64,000 nt of DNA from Chitinophagales bacterium (GCA_020636645.1 JACJXO010000001.1:496001-560000); one strand, 5' to 3'. Positions 9,109-19,132 are shown, numbered from the stretch's first letter. Numbers and translations are program-made. The notes: generated by a model not told the origin, from the letters alone.

Positions 9109-11396
9109 GCATTCGCGAAGAATTCAAACAATACCGCACCTACCTGCGATGGTTCTGGTTTACTGTTGCAGGTGGAATACTGGCTTTCACACTCTTCATT
9201 GTGCTGCTTTCATTCGGAGTTTTTGGTGCCTTACCCGGCTTTGAACAGCTGGAAAATCCGCAAAACAGCCTCGCTACTCAGGTCATGAGCTCCGACGGAG
9301 AACTGCTTGGCAGATACTATAAAGAGAATCGCACCAATATCACCTTTGAGAACCTTCCTCCCTATCTCGTACAGGGTCTTGTTGCCACAGAAGATGTTCG
9401 GTTCTATGATCATTCCGGCATTGACGGCCGAAGCCTGGCACGTGTGCTTTTCAAGACTATCATCCTGCGAAATGAAAATGCAGGTGGTGGCTCTACCATC
9501 ACCCAGCAGCTGGCCAAAAACCTCTATGGCCGCCCCACCAGCAGCAGCATCTTTTCTCTGGGTCTGATCAAATTCAAGGAATGGATCACCAGCGCCAAAC
9601 TGGAACGCAGATATACCAAAGAAGAGATCATCACCATGTACTTCAACACAGTTGAATACGTGTATGATGCTTATGGAATCCAGACCGCTTCCAAGACCTT
9701 CTTCAACAAAGACGTTGATTCGTTGCTGATCGAAGAAGCCGCTACGCTTGTAGGTATGGTCAACAATCCATCTTATTACAATCCGGTTCGTTACCCTGAC
9801 CGTACCCGCGACCGACGGAATGTGGTGCTCTATCAGATGAAAGAAGCCGGTTACCTGGACGTGGCCGCCTATGATTCTATCAAAGAACTTCCGCTTGACA
9901 TAACCCGCTTCAAACGCCAGGATCATACGTCAGGTGAGGCAACCTATTTCCGGGAGTATCTCAGACTGTGGCTGGCAGATTGGGCTGAAAACAATCCGAA
10001 ACCCGACGGAACCAACTGGAATATATACCGTGACGGGCTAAAGGTCTATACCACCATTGACAGCCGTATGCAACTGTATGCAGAAGAAGCCTCTGCCGAA
10101 TGGCTGACCAAACTGCAGGATGAGTTCAACAAACACTGGGAAGGAAACAAATACGACCCATGGAGTTATCCCTATCGGGGAAGAACACAACCGGGTCTCA
10201 TCGATCAGGCGATGAAACAATCAGAGCGCTGGCGGGTGGGCAAAAAAGCAGGTAAGTCAGAAAAAGAACTGGAAGAAGAATTCCATACGCCCGTTGAAAC
10301 AACCCTCTTCAACTGGACTGCCCCAAACAGAGAACTGGACACCCTGATCAGTCCGTATGACTCCATCAGATACGTTAAGAAAACACTCCATCCGGGGTTC
10401 ATGGCAGTTGATCCGGCATCGGGTCAGATCAAGGCCTGGGTGGGCGGTGTGGACATGCGCTTCTTCCAGCTGGATCATGTGAATTCCAATACCAAAAGAC
10501 AGGTCGGTTCTACCTTCAAACCTTTTGTTTATACGGCAGCCATTGCTGATAAAGGTTTCAGCCCCTGTCAGGAAGTACCTAACCTGCCGGTCACCTTTGA
10601 AAAAGGCAGCCGATGGGGGTTGCAGAAAGACTGGACCCCCAAGAACAGCGATGGTAAGTACGGCGATATGCTGACCCTGTCAATGGGACTCGGTAAATCT
10701 GTCAATACCATTACAGCCTACCTCCTTCGTGAAGTGGGCATTCAACCCGTCATTGACCTGGCTCACAATATGGGTATTGAAAGTGAAATGCCTTTTCAGC
10801 CCTCTATCTGCCTGGGTGTATCAGATATATCTGTATTCGAAATGACCTCTGCTTATACCGCATTCGTCAATAAAGGTGTGGCGGTCAGGCCGGTATTCAT
10901 TACCCGCATCGAAGACAAGAACGGAAACATCATTGCTGAATTCCCCACCCAAAGGGTAGAGGTCATGCGGGAGGAGATCGCTTCGGTCATGCTGAACATG
11001 CTGGAATATGTGGTCAACTACGGTACAGGTAACCGTCTGCGTCGCGATGCCTACGGAGGAATTCGGGGAGAAGTTGCAGGAAAGACCGGAACTACCCAGG
11101 AAAACACTGATGGCTGGTTCATGGGTGTTGTACCTCAGCTGGTTTGTGGTACCTGGGTAGGCGCCGACGATCCGGTGGTGCATTTCCGTTCCACTGCCTT
11201 AGGACAAGGAGCCAACATGGCACTGCCCATTTATGGATTATTCATGAAACGGGTGTACAGCGACCCAACCCTTGGGATAGATCCGAATGCCAAGTTCCAG
11301 AGATATGAGGGCCCGCAAACCATTGAATTAGACTGCAGCAAATACAAAACCTCTCAGCAGGATGTGTATGAAGATCTGCTGGAAGGTTACAACTGA
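9105..11396 (+). CDS. Penicillin-binding protein 1A (bifunctional transglycosylase/transpeptidase)
   Basis: The 763-residue class A PBP has one N-terminal membrane helix (residues ~17-40), a GT51 transglycosylase domain (catalytic Glu96 in ATEDVRFYDHSG; GGGSTITQQLAKNL) and a transpeptidase domain with all three signature motifs: Ser469-Lys472 (STFK), SVN at 532-534 and KTG at 660-662. It polymerises and cross-links peptidoglycan on the periplasmic side of the inner membrane. The ATGA overlap with sprE/porW implies co-transcription, tying a cell-wall synthase to a T9SS protein. Confidence 0.95.
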   Translation: MSIREEFKQYRTYLRWFWFTVAGGILAFTLFIVLLSFGVFGALPGFEQLENPQNSLATQVMSSDGELLGRYYKENRTNITFENLPPYLVQGLVATEDVRFYDHSGIDGRSLARVLFKTIILRNENAGGGSTITQQLAKNLYGRPTSSSIFSLGLIKFKEWITSAKLERRYTKEEIITMYFNTVEYVYDAYGIQTASKTFFNKDVDSLLIEEAATLVGMVNNPSYYNPVRYPDRTRDRRNVVLYQMKEAGYLDVAAYDSIKELPLDITRFKRQDHTSGEATYFREYLRLWLADWAENNPKPDGTNWNIYRDGLKVYTTIDSRMQLYAEEASAEWLTKLQDEFNKHWEGNKYDPWSYPYRGRTQPGLIDQAMKQSERWRVGKKAGKSEKELEEEFHTPVETTLFNWTAPNRELDTLISPYDSIRYVKKTLHPGFMAVDPASGQIKAWVGGVDMRFFQLDHVNSNTKRQVGSTFKPFVYTAAIADKGFSPCQEVPNLPVTFEKGSRWGLQKDWTPKNSDGKYGDMLTLSMGLGKSVNTITAYLLREVGIQPVIDLAHNMGIESEMPFQPSICLGVSDISVFEMTSAYTAFVNKGVAVRPVFITRIEDKNGNIIAEFPTQRVEVMREEIASVMLNMLEYVVNYGTGNRLRRDAYGGIRGEVAGKTGTTQENTDGWFMGVVPQLVCGTWVGADDPVVHFRSTALGQGANMALPIYGLFMKRVYSDPTLGIDPNAKFQRYEGPQTIELDCSKYKTSQQDVYEDLLEGYN

Positions 11397-11444
11397 TACT
11401 GTTGCCCTTTTCCTGCAGATGGTTTACCTTGCCATTGCAAAGAT

Positions 11445-13244
11445 TTGACACCCGAAGCTTTTAAAGAACTGGAAACGACACTGCCTGCAAAACCAGGCGT
11501 GTACCGCTACTATGATGCGGATGGTAACCTGCTGTATGTGGGAAAAGCCAAACATCTGCGCAAACGGGTCAGTTCTTATTTTCAGAAAAGTGATCACGCT
11601 GCACGAATCAAACTACTGGTCAGAAAGATAGACCGGATAGAATTTACCATTACCAATTCTGAACAGGATGCATTGCTGCTGGAAAACACCCTCATCAAAC
11701 AATACCAGCCCAAATACAATGTCAACCTTAAGGACGGAAAGACCTATCCGTATATAGTTGTCAAGAATGAACGTTTCCCACGGATCTTTTTTACCCGGAA
11801 TCGCAAAGACGATGGCTCCACTTATCTTGGGCCATACCCTTCCCTTGGAAGGGTGCGTACCGTTTTTGAATTCATTCAATCATTGTATCCCATGCGCACC
11901 TGCAGCCTTGCACTGAGTGAGGCAAATATTAAAGCAGGCAAATTCAAAGTGTGCCTCGAATACCATCTCGGAAACTGCAAGGGTCCCTGTGAGGGTCTGC
12001 AATCTGAAGAAGACTATATGGCCAATGTGAAGGAAGTTATCCGCATCCTTAAAGGACATATGGGTGAACTGAAGACTGAACTGCGCAGCAGGATGCACGA
12101 ATACACAGAAGCACTGGCATTTGAACAGGCAGAAGACATACGCCGCAAACTGGAAGCGATCGATGCCTTTCAGGGCCGAAGCACAGTGGTCAATGTTCGC
12201 ATGGATGAGGTAGATGTGTTCGGATACACCGAAAATGAGAAGGAAGCGGTCATTGCCTATCTGCAGGTCAACGAGGGTATGATCATCAGAAGCAAGACCG
12301 TGGTGTTGCAAAGAAAGCTGGATGAATCGCGGGAAGAACTGCTGGCCTATGCGGTCAACCATCTTCGTCGTGAAATGCAGAGCTCCTGCAAGGAAGTTAT
12401 CATACCGTTCGATTGTTCACCTGATGACGATGGCCTGATCAAAACAATTCCGCTTGCCGGCGATAAAAAGAAATTGCTGGACCTGGCATTTAAGAATGCA
12501 CTCTATCTCAGGGAAGAGCGACAGGCAGGCAAACAAAAACGGGAAGATAAAAATGCCAACCTGCGCATCCTGGATACATTGAAAGAAGACTTCCGTTTGC
12601 AGGAAAGACCTCATCATATCGAGTGCTTTGACAACAGCAACATCCAGGGAAGCAGTCCGGTTGCAAGTTGTGTGGTGTTCAGGAATGCAAGGCCCAGCAA
12701 GAAGGACTACCGGCATTTCAATATAAAAACGGTAGTAGGTCCTGATGATTTCTCCAGCATGAAGGAGATCGTTTACCGTCGTTATAAACGGCTTACCGAA
12801 GAAGGTGAATCGCTGCCACAGCTCATCGTGATAGACGGCGGCAAAGGGCAACTCGGAGCCGCCGTAGAATCTTTAAAAGAGCTGGGCATCTATGGACAGG
12901 TGGCCATATGCTCCATTGCAAAAAGACTGGAAGAGATCTATTTTCCGGAAGATCCGTTGCCTCTGTACATCAACAAGAAATCTGAAAGTCTTCGTGTCAT
13001 TCAGCAGCTCCGTGATGAAGCGCACCGCTTTGCCATTACCTTCCACCGCCAGCAGCGAAGCAAGAAAAGTATCAGGAGCGGACTGGATGGTATTCCGGGC
13101 ATAGGACCTGCAAGTCAGAAACTACTGCTCAAGACATTCAAGTCGGTAAAAAAGATCCGGGAAGCTGGCGAGGAAACAGTTGCCAAAGAAATTGGCCCGG
13201 CCAAAGCCAGAGCACTGTTTGCCTATTGGGAATCAGAACAATAA
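11445..13244 (+). CDS. uvrC: Excinuclease ABC subunit C
   Basis: The 599-residue UvrC of nucleotide excision repair makes the 3' and 5' incisions after UvrAB finds damage. Domains in order: GIY-YIG nuclease (PGVYRYYD...LLYVGKAKHLRKRV, residues ~17-45), Cys cluster (CLEYHLGNCKGPC), UVR helix pair (~200-235), UvrC/RNase H-like nuclease (HIECFDNSNIQGSSPVASC; VIDGGKGQL) and C-terminal helix-hairpin-helix (GIPGIGPASQKLLLKTF). The start is a TTG, as no ATG lies nearby in frame. It lies 48 bases after the PBP1A gene and ends just before a bidirectional terminator. Confidence 0.95.
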   Translation: MTPEAFKELETTLPAKPGVYRYYDADGNLLYVGKAKHLRKRVSSYFQKSDHAARIKLLVRKIDRIEFTITNSEQDALLLENTLIKQYQPKYNVNLKDGKTYPYIVVKNERFPRIFFTRNRKDDGSTYLGPYPSLGRVRTVFEFIQSLYPMRTCSLALSEANIKAGKFKVCLEYHLGNCKGPCEGLQSEEDYMANVKEVIRILKGHMGELKTELRSRMHEYTEALAFEQAEDIRRKLEAIDAFQGRSTVVNVRMDEVDVFGYTENEKEAVIAYLQVNEGMIIRSKTVVLQRKLDESREELLAYAVNHLRREMQSSCKEVIIPFDCSPDDDGLIKTIPLAGDKKKLLDLAFKNALYLREERQAGKQKREDKNANLRILDTLKEDFRLQERPHHIECFDNSNIQGSSPVASCVVFRNARPSKKDYRHFNIKTVVGPDDFSSMKEIVYRRYKRLTEEGESLPQLIVIDGGKGQLGAAVESLKELGIYGQVAICSIAKRLEEIYFPEDPLPLYINKKSESLRVIQQLRDEAHRFAITFHRQQRSKKSIRSGLDGIPGIGPASQKLLLKTFKSVKKIREAGEETVAKEIGPAKARALFAYWESEQ

Positions 13245-13249
13245 AAAAA

Positions 13250-13273
13250 GGCCGTCTTTCAACGGCCCTTTTT
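13250..13273. terminator. Bidirectional intrinsic terminator between uvrC and gldN
   Basis: GGCCGT-CTTTCA-ACGGCC (stem 13250-13255 with 13262-13267) is preceded by seven A and followed by CTTTTT. It therefore works as a terminator for uvrC on the plus strand and for the gldKLMN operon on the minus strand, which converge here. Confidence 0.85.
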
Positions 13274-13290
13274 CTATTAATGTGCTTCGG

Positions 13291-14127
13291 TCAGAACTCC
13301 CAGAGCTGGTGTTCAAATTCGAAGATCTCATTCTTGATACGATCAGATTCCAGCACGAGGTCGATACCGGCAGCATAAGAGTTGATGAAGCGGTCATACA
13401 CATTGTCTTCCTTGATGATATAGCTGCTGAAATAACGCATTTCAAAGATATCTTCAAAGGTGATGTAACGTGCACTGTTCTTCTCATTGAACACCTCATG
13501 GCGCACCAGGATATTCCTCAGATCGGGATAATACAGCCAGAACATGATCTCATCACCGATGGGTTCGCCGGTAAACGGATCGATACGTTCAATGATAGGA
13601 GCCATACCCATGATTCGCACCACCAGGGTGGACGTTTCTTCGTCAAAGATCCAGTCTTCCTTGATCTGCATCTTCTTAATGTTCTGATAGTCGAACTGAC
13701 GCGGAATCAGGAGGATCTTTTCCTCGTAGGTCTCATCATCATAGGTGTAGGTAGTATCCACACCTTCGTATTTGTTCTTGATATCCTCGATGGTCAGGGC
13801 GGTTCCTTCGCCGAAATCATCATACAAAGGGCTGTAGGCAGTCAGCTCGCCGTTCATGATAGCCTTGTAGATGAAATCCATGAAAGGATCTACCGGCCAG
13901 GTAAATGGCAGGTTCATCTTTTCGCGAAAGTCCAGCTGGCGCCAAACCCTTTTCTCCCAGAACACATCTGCTTCACGGATATGGTCATAGGGTATCACTT
14001 CCCGCTGTGGCAGCAGATCCCTGTCATAGGCTCTGTCACGCTTGGCTTCGGAAGTTGGTTGCGCCATGGCAGCAGTAGCGGTGAAGATCACCACCAATGC
14101 AAATACCGACCTGATTACTGTTTTCAT
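13291..14127 (-). CDS. gldN: Gliding motility / T9SS protein GldN (PorN)
   Basis: The 278-residue periplasmic protein has a Sec signal peptide ending AAMAQ. It shows family features such as READVFWEKRVWR near the N-terminus of the mature form, followed by FIYKAIMNGELTAY and the later RHEVFNEKNSARYITFED. GldN/PorN binds GldK and GldM and belongs to the trans-envelope ring of the T9SS. It is the last gene of porP-gldKLMN, 13 bases after gldM, and ends at the terminator shared with uvrC. Length is in the usual range (~290-330). Confidence 0.95.
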   Translation of the reverse strand: MKTVIRSVFALVVIFTATAAMAQPTSEAKRDRAYDRDLLPQREVIPYDHIREADVFWEKRVWRQLDFREKMNLPFTWPVDPFMDFIYKAIMNGELTAYSPLYDDFGEGTALTIEDIKNKYEGVDTTYTYDDETYEEKILLIPRQFDYQNIKKMQIKEDWIFDEETSTLVVRIMGMAPIIERIDPFTGEPIGDEIMFWLYYPDLRNILVRHEVFNEKNSARYITFEDIFEMRYFSSYIIKEDNVYDRFINSYAAGIDLVLESDRIKNEIFEFEHQLWEF

Positions 14128-14140
14128 ACTTGCTGTTTTT

Positions 14141-15754
14141 TTAACCGATCAGTTTGAATGAAAGGCTCACCTGGCGGGTCGTACCATCCGGCATCTTCAC
14201 AGAGATACGCGGGAATACGATGGTATCGCCGGGCTTGGCTTTCGTCTTGATATCGTCCATCAGCTTAGAGAATTTGGCATTGTTGGACACATCGGAAACG
14301 ACGTTACCACCACTCCGGGGAGCGTACACCATTTCAAATCCTGTTACCTGATAGTTGATATCGAATACGAAGTCAGGGTTCTTGGCTACGATGGTACTGA
14401 CCTGCTTGAATTCGCCGATACGCATGGTACCACCTTTGGAAGTTCCACAGTAGGGATACGGGTCAGGAATACGACGGATACGGAATTCAGCGCTGTGGCT
14501 CTTGGTGCCTTCGCCTGTATTCACGGTCACGTTGATGTTCTCCTTACCCACATTGGAAGGACGAGCCACATACTCTTCACCTTTCACCTTGCTGATACCG
14601 CAACCTGAGGCGGTCACTTTATCAGAGGTATAACCGGGCACAGAGATCTTAATGGGATTGTCCACCCCAATATAAAGAACGTTCATGGCTGTTGGAGACA
14701 CAACGGCTTCACCAACCTCGAATGTCTCATAACCAAATTCAAACGGATAGAACTTGAAGTTACCGGGCTTCACAGGATCCGGGATGCTGATCACACCCTG
14801 GAAATTCCGCTGGCCGCCGGCAGTTTCCTTGATCTTACCCATACCACCAACCACATCAATTTTCTGAGGGTTGTTGAGTGGTGGTGCAGATCCTTCCAAT
14901 TCAATGAACTGGTCGAATTCATCTTTCTTTACTGCTGCAGTAAAAGAGCCGGTGTACACTTCGATCTGAGCCTGGTCAGAAGAAGCTGCAATAAAGATAT
15001 CAGCGGTGTACTCGTTTCCACGCTTCACATAGGAAGTAGGAGCGGTTACCATGGCAGTCATCTTATTGAACTTGATCTTGGCTGCATCGATCTGATTGGC
15101 CATGTGTTCCAGCACAGTTGATTCTGCGCTCTTGGCATCATTCTGGATCTTGGTGAGGATGGTCACAGCAGCAACGGCAGGTACTTTATAGAAGTTGGAT
15201 TCTTCCCAGCTAAGTCCCTGCTCACCACCACCATCTTCCACATTCAGTGTAAGCTGGTTGACCTTACCTTCTCCGTTCCATTTCTGGAGCAGTTTCACGT
15301 ACTCCTGACGGGTCTCTTCGATCTTGGTCTTCAGCTCAGTAGCGAGTCCTTTATTAATAAGCAGCGTGGTAGGTCTTTCAGTATCGCTTTCACCTTTCAG
15401 TTTTTCCTGGCCGGGATGATGCTTGTCTTCGATCATACCTCCGGTGTAACTGATCAATGAATCCTTGACCATTTCCACATAAGCGTAGAAATCTGCGGTT
15501 ACCTTCTGAATGCCTGCAGCATCCTTGGCGATATCCTTAGCCCGCGGATCGTCACCTTCATCTGCCTTGCCGGCAATACCGGCTACGATCTGGTTGTTCT
15601 TATCCTGCAGGATGGTATTGGTATTACCGATACCCTTGTTCACCAGATTGAAAGCATTCAGGATCTCCGCGGAAACGTTCAGCGCAAGCAGCGCTGTAAG
15701 CACCAGGTACATGAGGTTGATCATGAGCTGGCGTGGTTCCTTAGGAATAGACAT
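14141..15754 (-). CDS. gldM: Gliding motility / T9SS motor protein GldM (PorM)
   Basis: The 537-residue inner-membrane protein begins with the hallmark PKEPRQLMINLMYLVLTALL and has a single membrane helix at ~residues 15-33 carrying a Glu (AEILNAF follows). Four periplasmic domains come after. GldM spans the periplasm and, with GldL, forms the proton-driven rotary motor that powers T9SS and gliding. It has an unusually good Shine-Dalgarno site for this phylum (AAGGAG at 15762-15767). It lies 44 bases downstream of gldL and immediately upstream of gldN. Confidence 0.97.
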   Translation of the reverse strand: MSIPKEPRQLMINLMYLVLTALLALNVSAEILNAFNLVNKGIGNTNTILQDKNNQIVAGIAGKADEGDDPRAKDIAKDAAGIQKVTADFYAYVEMVKDSLISYTGGMIEDKHHPGQEKLKGESDTERPTTLLINKGLATELKTKIEETRQEYVKLLQKWNGEGKVNQLTLNVEDGGGEQGLSWEESNFYKVPAVAAVTILTKIQNDAKSAESTVLEHMANQIDAAKIKFNKMTAMVTAPTSYVKRGNEYTADIFIAASSDQAQIEVYTGSFTAAVKKDEFDQFIELEGSAPPLNNPQKIDVVGGMGKIKETAGGQRNFQGVISIPDPVKPGNFKFYPFEFGYETFEVGEAVVSPTAMNVLYIGVDNPIKISVPGYTSDKVTASGCGISKVKGEEYVARPSNVGKENINVTVNTGEGTKSHSAEFRIRRIPDPYPYCGTSKGGTMRIGEFKQVSTIVAKNPDFVFDINYQVTGFEMVYAPRSGGNVVSDVSNNAKFSKLMDDIKTKAKPGDTIVFPRISVKMPDGTTRQVSLSFKLIG

Positions 15755-15761
15755 TTTTTAA

Positions 15762-15767
15762 CTCCTT
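15762..15767 (-). promoter_or_regulatory. Strong ribosome-binding site of gldM
   Basis: On the minus strand AAGGAG lies 7 bases before the gldM ATG. Most genes in this window have no such site, as usual in Bacteroidota, so it may raise GldM output relative to its operon partners. Confidence 0.55.
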
Positions 15768-15798
15768 TTTACTTGTGAATAATCGATTCCTGAGGTTT

Positions 15799-16626
15799 TC
15801 AGTTGGCGGTATTTCCGGCGCCCATGTTCATCGCATTCAGCATGTTGCCATAGATGCGGTTCAGAGAGGCGAGGTTACCTGACAGTTTGGAGATCTCTTC
15901 GCGGTACTTGTTGGTATCGGTCAGTGACTCATTCAGGTTATCCATAGCAGAGTTGAGGCTGCCATAGAAACGGTTCATAGCCTTCAGATGATTATTGGTA
16001 TCCTGGAGTTCAAGTTCGTAGATAGCATTGAGCTGGCTCAGGTTCTTTGTTACCATCTGTACCTGCTCGTGGTACTTGGTGGTATCTACAGAAGAAGCTG
16101 TTATCTGAGACATGGCTGCTGCAGCACTGTTGTATGCTTCACGCATATCAGTAACTGCTGCAGTGGCTTCCTTCACCTTGCTGCTGTATTCATTGGTGCT
16201 TACAGCTGCATCCTGTACATCAGACAGTTTTTCGATGTTCTCACCCAGCTTGCGCAGGTTTTCACCCAGACGTTCTATCATTAATGGTTCCACCTGAGCT
16301 TCTTCCAGCATGTTATCCAGCTGTTGGGTTACACTCTTCTTGGGTTCCAGTTTGTTCAGTTTCTTTCCGGTTTTGGCTTCTTCCACTTCAGGAGCGATGT
16401 CGAGGTCCGGATAGATCTTCTCCCAGTAGTAGTCTTTGTGCGGAGGAAGTACACCCAGCAGGAGGAAGATAAAGGCCTCGGTAAACATACCGACCATGAG
16501 CATGATATCGGCACCTTCCCAGTGCAGGATCTTAAACAGGGCGCCCACCAGTACCACGGAAGCACCGACACCAATGATGAGGTTCTTGATCCTCTTAAAA
16601 CGATCTGATTCAAAGAAAGCTGACAT
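15799..16626 (-). CDS. gldL: Gliding motility / T9SS motor protein GldL (PorL)
   Basis: The 275-residue inner-membrane protein has two membrane helices (residues ~13-31 and ~38-60) separated by HWEGADIM, with the conserved Glu in the helix region, followed by a long cytoplasmic coiled-coil tail ending NMGAGNTAN. GldL pentamers around a GldM dimer convert proton flow into rotation. Order and strand (porP, gldK, gldL, gldM, gldN) are canonical. Length is typical. Confidence 0.96.
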   Translation of the reverse strand: MSAFFESDRFKRIKNLIIGVGASVVLVGALFKILHWEGADIMLMVGMFTEAFIFLLLGVLPPHKDYYWEKIYPDLDIAPEVEEAKTGKKLNKLEPKKSVTQQLDNMLEEAQVEPLMIERLGENLRKLGENIEKLSDVQDAAVSTNEYSSKVKEATAAVTDMREAYNSAAAAMSQITASSVDTTKYHEQVQMVTKNLSQLNAIYELELQDTNNHLKAMNRFYGSLNSAMDNLNESLTDTNKYREEISKLSGNLASLNRIYGNMLNAMNMGAGNTAN

Positions 16627-16719
16627 TGTTGTTTGTTTTGTTTTTAATGATTGTTAAACAATAAGGAAATCTCCCCGATCACGGCCGGGTTGTCAAATAC
16701 AGGTGGTTTATTTCTTTCA

Positions 16720-18012
16720 TTAGTAGTCACTCATTGAACGGCCAAGGAATGGCATCACACAGCGGAAGCCTACATAAGACTTGGCAGTATCCTGAAACTC
16801 CCAGTGACGGGATCCTGTCTGGATATAATAGCTGATATCTTTCCAGGAGCCTCCGCGGATCACCTTGCGCTTCATGGCCGGCGGATCACTGTCTTCCGCA
16901 TCATAACGGATATCAGGGTTCTCATCATGAATGAAGGCGTAGGCATTTTCACGGAAAGCCGTGCTGGTCCACTCGGCTACGTTTCCTGACATATTGTACA
17001 GACCGAAGTCATTCGGTGCATAGGAATATACGTTCACAGTATAATAACCCCCGTCTTCCGGATAGTTACCACGGCCGGGCTTGAAGTTGGCCAGGAAGCA
17101 ACCCTTGGTATTTCTCACGTAAGGGCCACCCCATGGATAAGGAGCCAGGTCGCGGCCACCACGGGCAGCATATTCCCATTCGTGTTCGGTTGGCAAACGG
17201 AAATCATCTACTATGATCTCATCATGCTTGATCCTCCACCAGTTCCAGAATTGTGTTCTCCAGTGTGAAAAAGCATTGGCCTGATGCCAGCTGACACCCA
17301 CTACCGGATAGTCATCAAAAGCCGGGTGTGAAAAATACTGGCGGGTCATCGGTTCATTATAGGAATAGGTGAAATCATGCACCCAGACAAGGGTATCAGG
17401 ATACACCTTTACGGTCTTCTCATCCTTGAACTCAGAGATGTACTTCTCACGATCCTTGTTCAGCTCCTTGCTGGCCGCATCCTTCCATTTGATCCACTGA
17501 TAAGTATATACCAAACGGTTGGGGTCAACAGAGCGATAGTAGGTGTATTCGCCCGGAGGCAGAAGCATTTCCTGCAGTTTTGGACGCTGCTCATCGTCTT
17601 CCCAGTCGATCTCCTCGTCCCAGTCAAGCACTGGCACTTCAGTCTGATAGCCTTCTTCCTGTTCGGCGTAGTGACCCAGCAGCACGTGGGCAATGGAGTC
17701 TCTCACCCAGAACACGAACTGGCGGTACTCGTTGTTGGTGATCTCTGTGTCGTCCATGTAGAAACCCTGAATAGAGATGGATTTCTGGCGCTGCCACAGA
17801 GAGTTGTTCACATCCTGATCGGACGGACCAATGTGCAGGGTACCGGAAGGTACATAGACCATCCCGTAAGGGTTGATCGGCTCCCACACGGGGCGATCCT
17901 GCATACCCAGCAGCTGCCCGTGATAATCATCCCAGTCGGACGAAACACAACCCGACAGGAAGATCACTGACCCTGCGAATAATGCCGGAATAAATGACAA
18001 CTTTCTTTTCAT
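16720..18012 (-). CDS. gldK: Gliding motility / T9SS lipoprotein GldK (PorK)
   Basis: The 430-residue outer-membrane lipoprotein has a signal ending in FLSGC (lipidated Cys22) and then a formylglycine-generating-enzyme (FGE-sulfatase) fold: YVPSGTLHIGPS, FYMDDTEITNNEYRQF, PVVGVSWHQANAFSHW, RLPTEHEWEYAARGG and the C-terminal RGGSW and VGFRC motifs. GldK forms a periplasmic ring with GldN beneath the outer membrane. ATG 18012 is used; a TTG six codons upstream lies beyond a promoter-like TAACTTAG. A gap of ~140 bases from porP suggests a possible internal promoter. Confidence 0.96.
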   Translation of the reverse strand: MKRKLSFIPALFAGSVIFLSGCVSSDWDDYHGQLLGMQDRPVWEPINPYGMVYVPSGTLHIGPSDQDVNNSLWQRQKSISIQGFYMDDTEITNNEYRQFVFWVRDSIAHVLLGHYAEQEEGYQTEVPVLDWDEEIDWEDDEQRPKLQEMLLPPGEYTYYRSVDPNRLVYTYQWIKWKDAASKELNKDREKYISEFKDEKTVKVYPDTLVWVHDFTYSYNEPMTRQYFSHPAFDDYPVVGVSWHQANAFSHWRTQFWNWWRIKHDEIIVDDFRLPTEHEWEYAARGGRDLAPYPWGGPYVRNTKGCFLANFKPGRGNYPEDGGYYTVNVYSYAPNDFGLYNMSGNVAEWTSTAFRENAYAFIHDENPDIRYDAEDSDPPAMKRKVIRGGSWKDISYYIQTGSRHWEFQDTAKSYVGFRCVMPFLGRSMSDY

Positions 18013-18154
18013 ACTTGCTAAGTTAGTCAACTTAATGGCGTAAAAATATGCGTTTTATACTATATAAAGCAACACTTTCCCTTGCGACCGACTCTTACCT
18101 CAACCGCAAAGTGGGCATGAAATTAGTAACAAATAACCAATTCACCAACAGACT

Positions 18155-19132
18155 TTAATAATACAGATACCGCAAATTATTGATCTCTTTTCCGGCTCTT
18201 GGTGGTGCCAGCGGATACCGGTAGGTCAACACCAATTCGTGAGATCCTGACTGGGCATTATTGAGTGCTGACAAGGTCAGGTCATAACTGTAGCGGATGC
18301 CCCAGTATTTGCTGAAATTCCAGCCCCCCATAGCTACCAGTGCATCCCTTCTTCCTGCATCCAGACTGCGTAATGACAGCCCGGCAAGAAGTGTCTCACG
18401 CCAGCTGAAAAGCAGATTGGCATCCAGCATCTGTTCGGTAAGGTCTGTCTTGTAAAGAACGCCCGGTTCCAGGCTCCAGTTTTCTTGCTGCAGCACTTTC
18501 CAGGACACGAAAACGTAGCCTACCGGGTGATATTGTATGCCGGCACTGCCGCCGGGTGCATCAAATGAGAAAGAAGAACCTGCCAGATGAGTCACTGAGA
18601 GGCCTGCCTGCAATCGTTCATTCCTGAAAAAAACCCCTGCTCCGGCATCGGGGATCAGTGAGGAAACAAGGGTAACCGGAAGTTGATCGTCGTTGTGGTC
18701 AACACCTGCTTCGTAGCTTCCGTCAGGGGCTATCAGCCGGCTTCCATCCAAACTTCTGCTGGCTATACCGGCATGTACCCCCAAACCCAGCAGGCCTGAT
18801 CCTGCACGCAGCTGATAGCTGTACCCGATATTGGCAACCGTAGTGTTCTGCTGACCCGCACGGTCATTCATAACCCGAAGCGATATACCACTCCGAATTC
18901 TGTAAACCGGCAACTCTGTGGCTATTGCCTGGGTTGTGGGTGCCCCGGGCAAGCCTACCCATTGGTTACGCACCAGCAAGGCACTGTTCCAGGCCTGATC
19001 CAAACCGGCGGCAGCCGGGTTGAACAATACAGGCGCTGCCATATACTGCGAAAACTGCGGCTCGTCCTGGGCGGAGGCCCGGAACATACTGCACAGCAGC
19101 AATATGGCACTAATCAGTATCCTGCTCTTCAT
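18155..19132 (-). CDS. porP: PorP/SprF family T9SS outer-membrane protein
   Basis: The 325-residue product has a signal peptide (ends RASAQ) followed by the family signature EPQFSQYMAAPVLFNPAAAG, and a beta-barrel with alternating hydrophobic strands ending in RYLYY. PorP/SprF proteins sit in the outer membrane and, with PorE-type partners, anchor the machinery or secrete specific cargo such as SprB-type adhesins. It is the first gene of the T9SS core operon. The ATG at 19132 is followed directly by a good signal peptide, and longer in-frame options would cross a terminator hairpin. Confidence 0.94.
   Translation of the reverse strand: MKSRILISAILLLCSMFRASAQDEPQFSQYMAAPVLFNPAAAGLDQAWNSALLVRNQWVGLPGAPTTQAIATELPVYRIRSGISLRVMNDRAGQQNTTVANIGYSYQLRAGSGLLGLGVHAGIASRSLDGSRLIAPDGSYEAGVDHNDDQLPVTLVSSLIPDAGAGVFFRNERLQAGLSVTHLAGSSFSFDAPGGSAGIQYHPVGYVFVSWKVLQQENWSLEPGVLYKTDLTEQMLDANLLFSWRETLLAGLSLRSLDAGRRDALVAMGGWNFSKYWGIRYSYDLTLSALNNAQSGSHELVLTYRYPLAPPRAGKEINNLRYLYY

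Noticed and set aside
13180..14157. A 325-codon open frame on the plus strand across gldN
   Set aside because: It is antisense to the well-supported gldN and starts inside uvrC. Its sequence has no domain and reflects the opposite strand's codon pattern.
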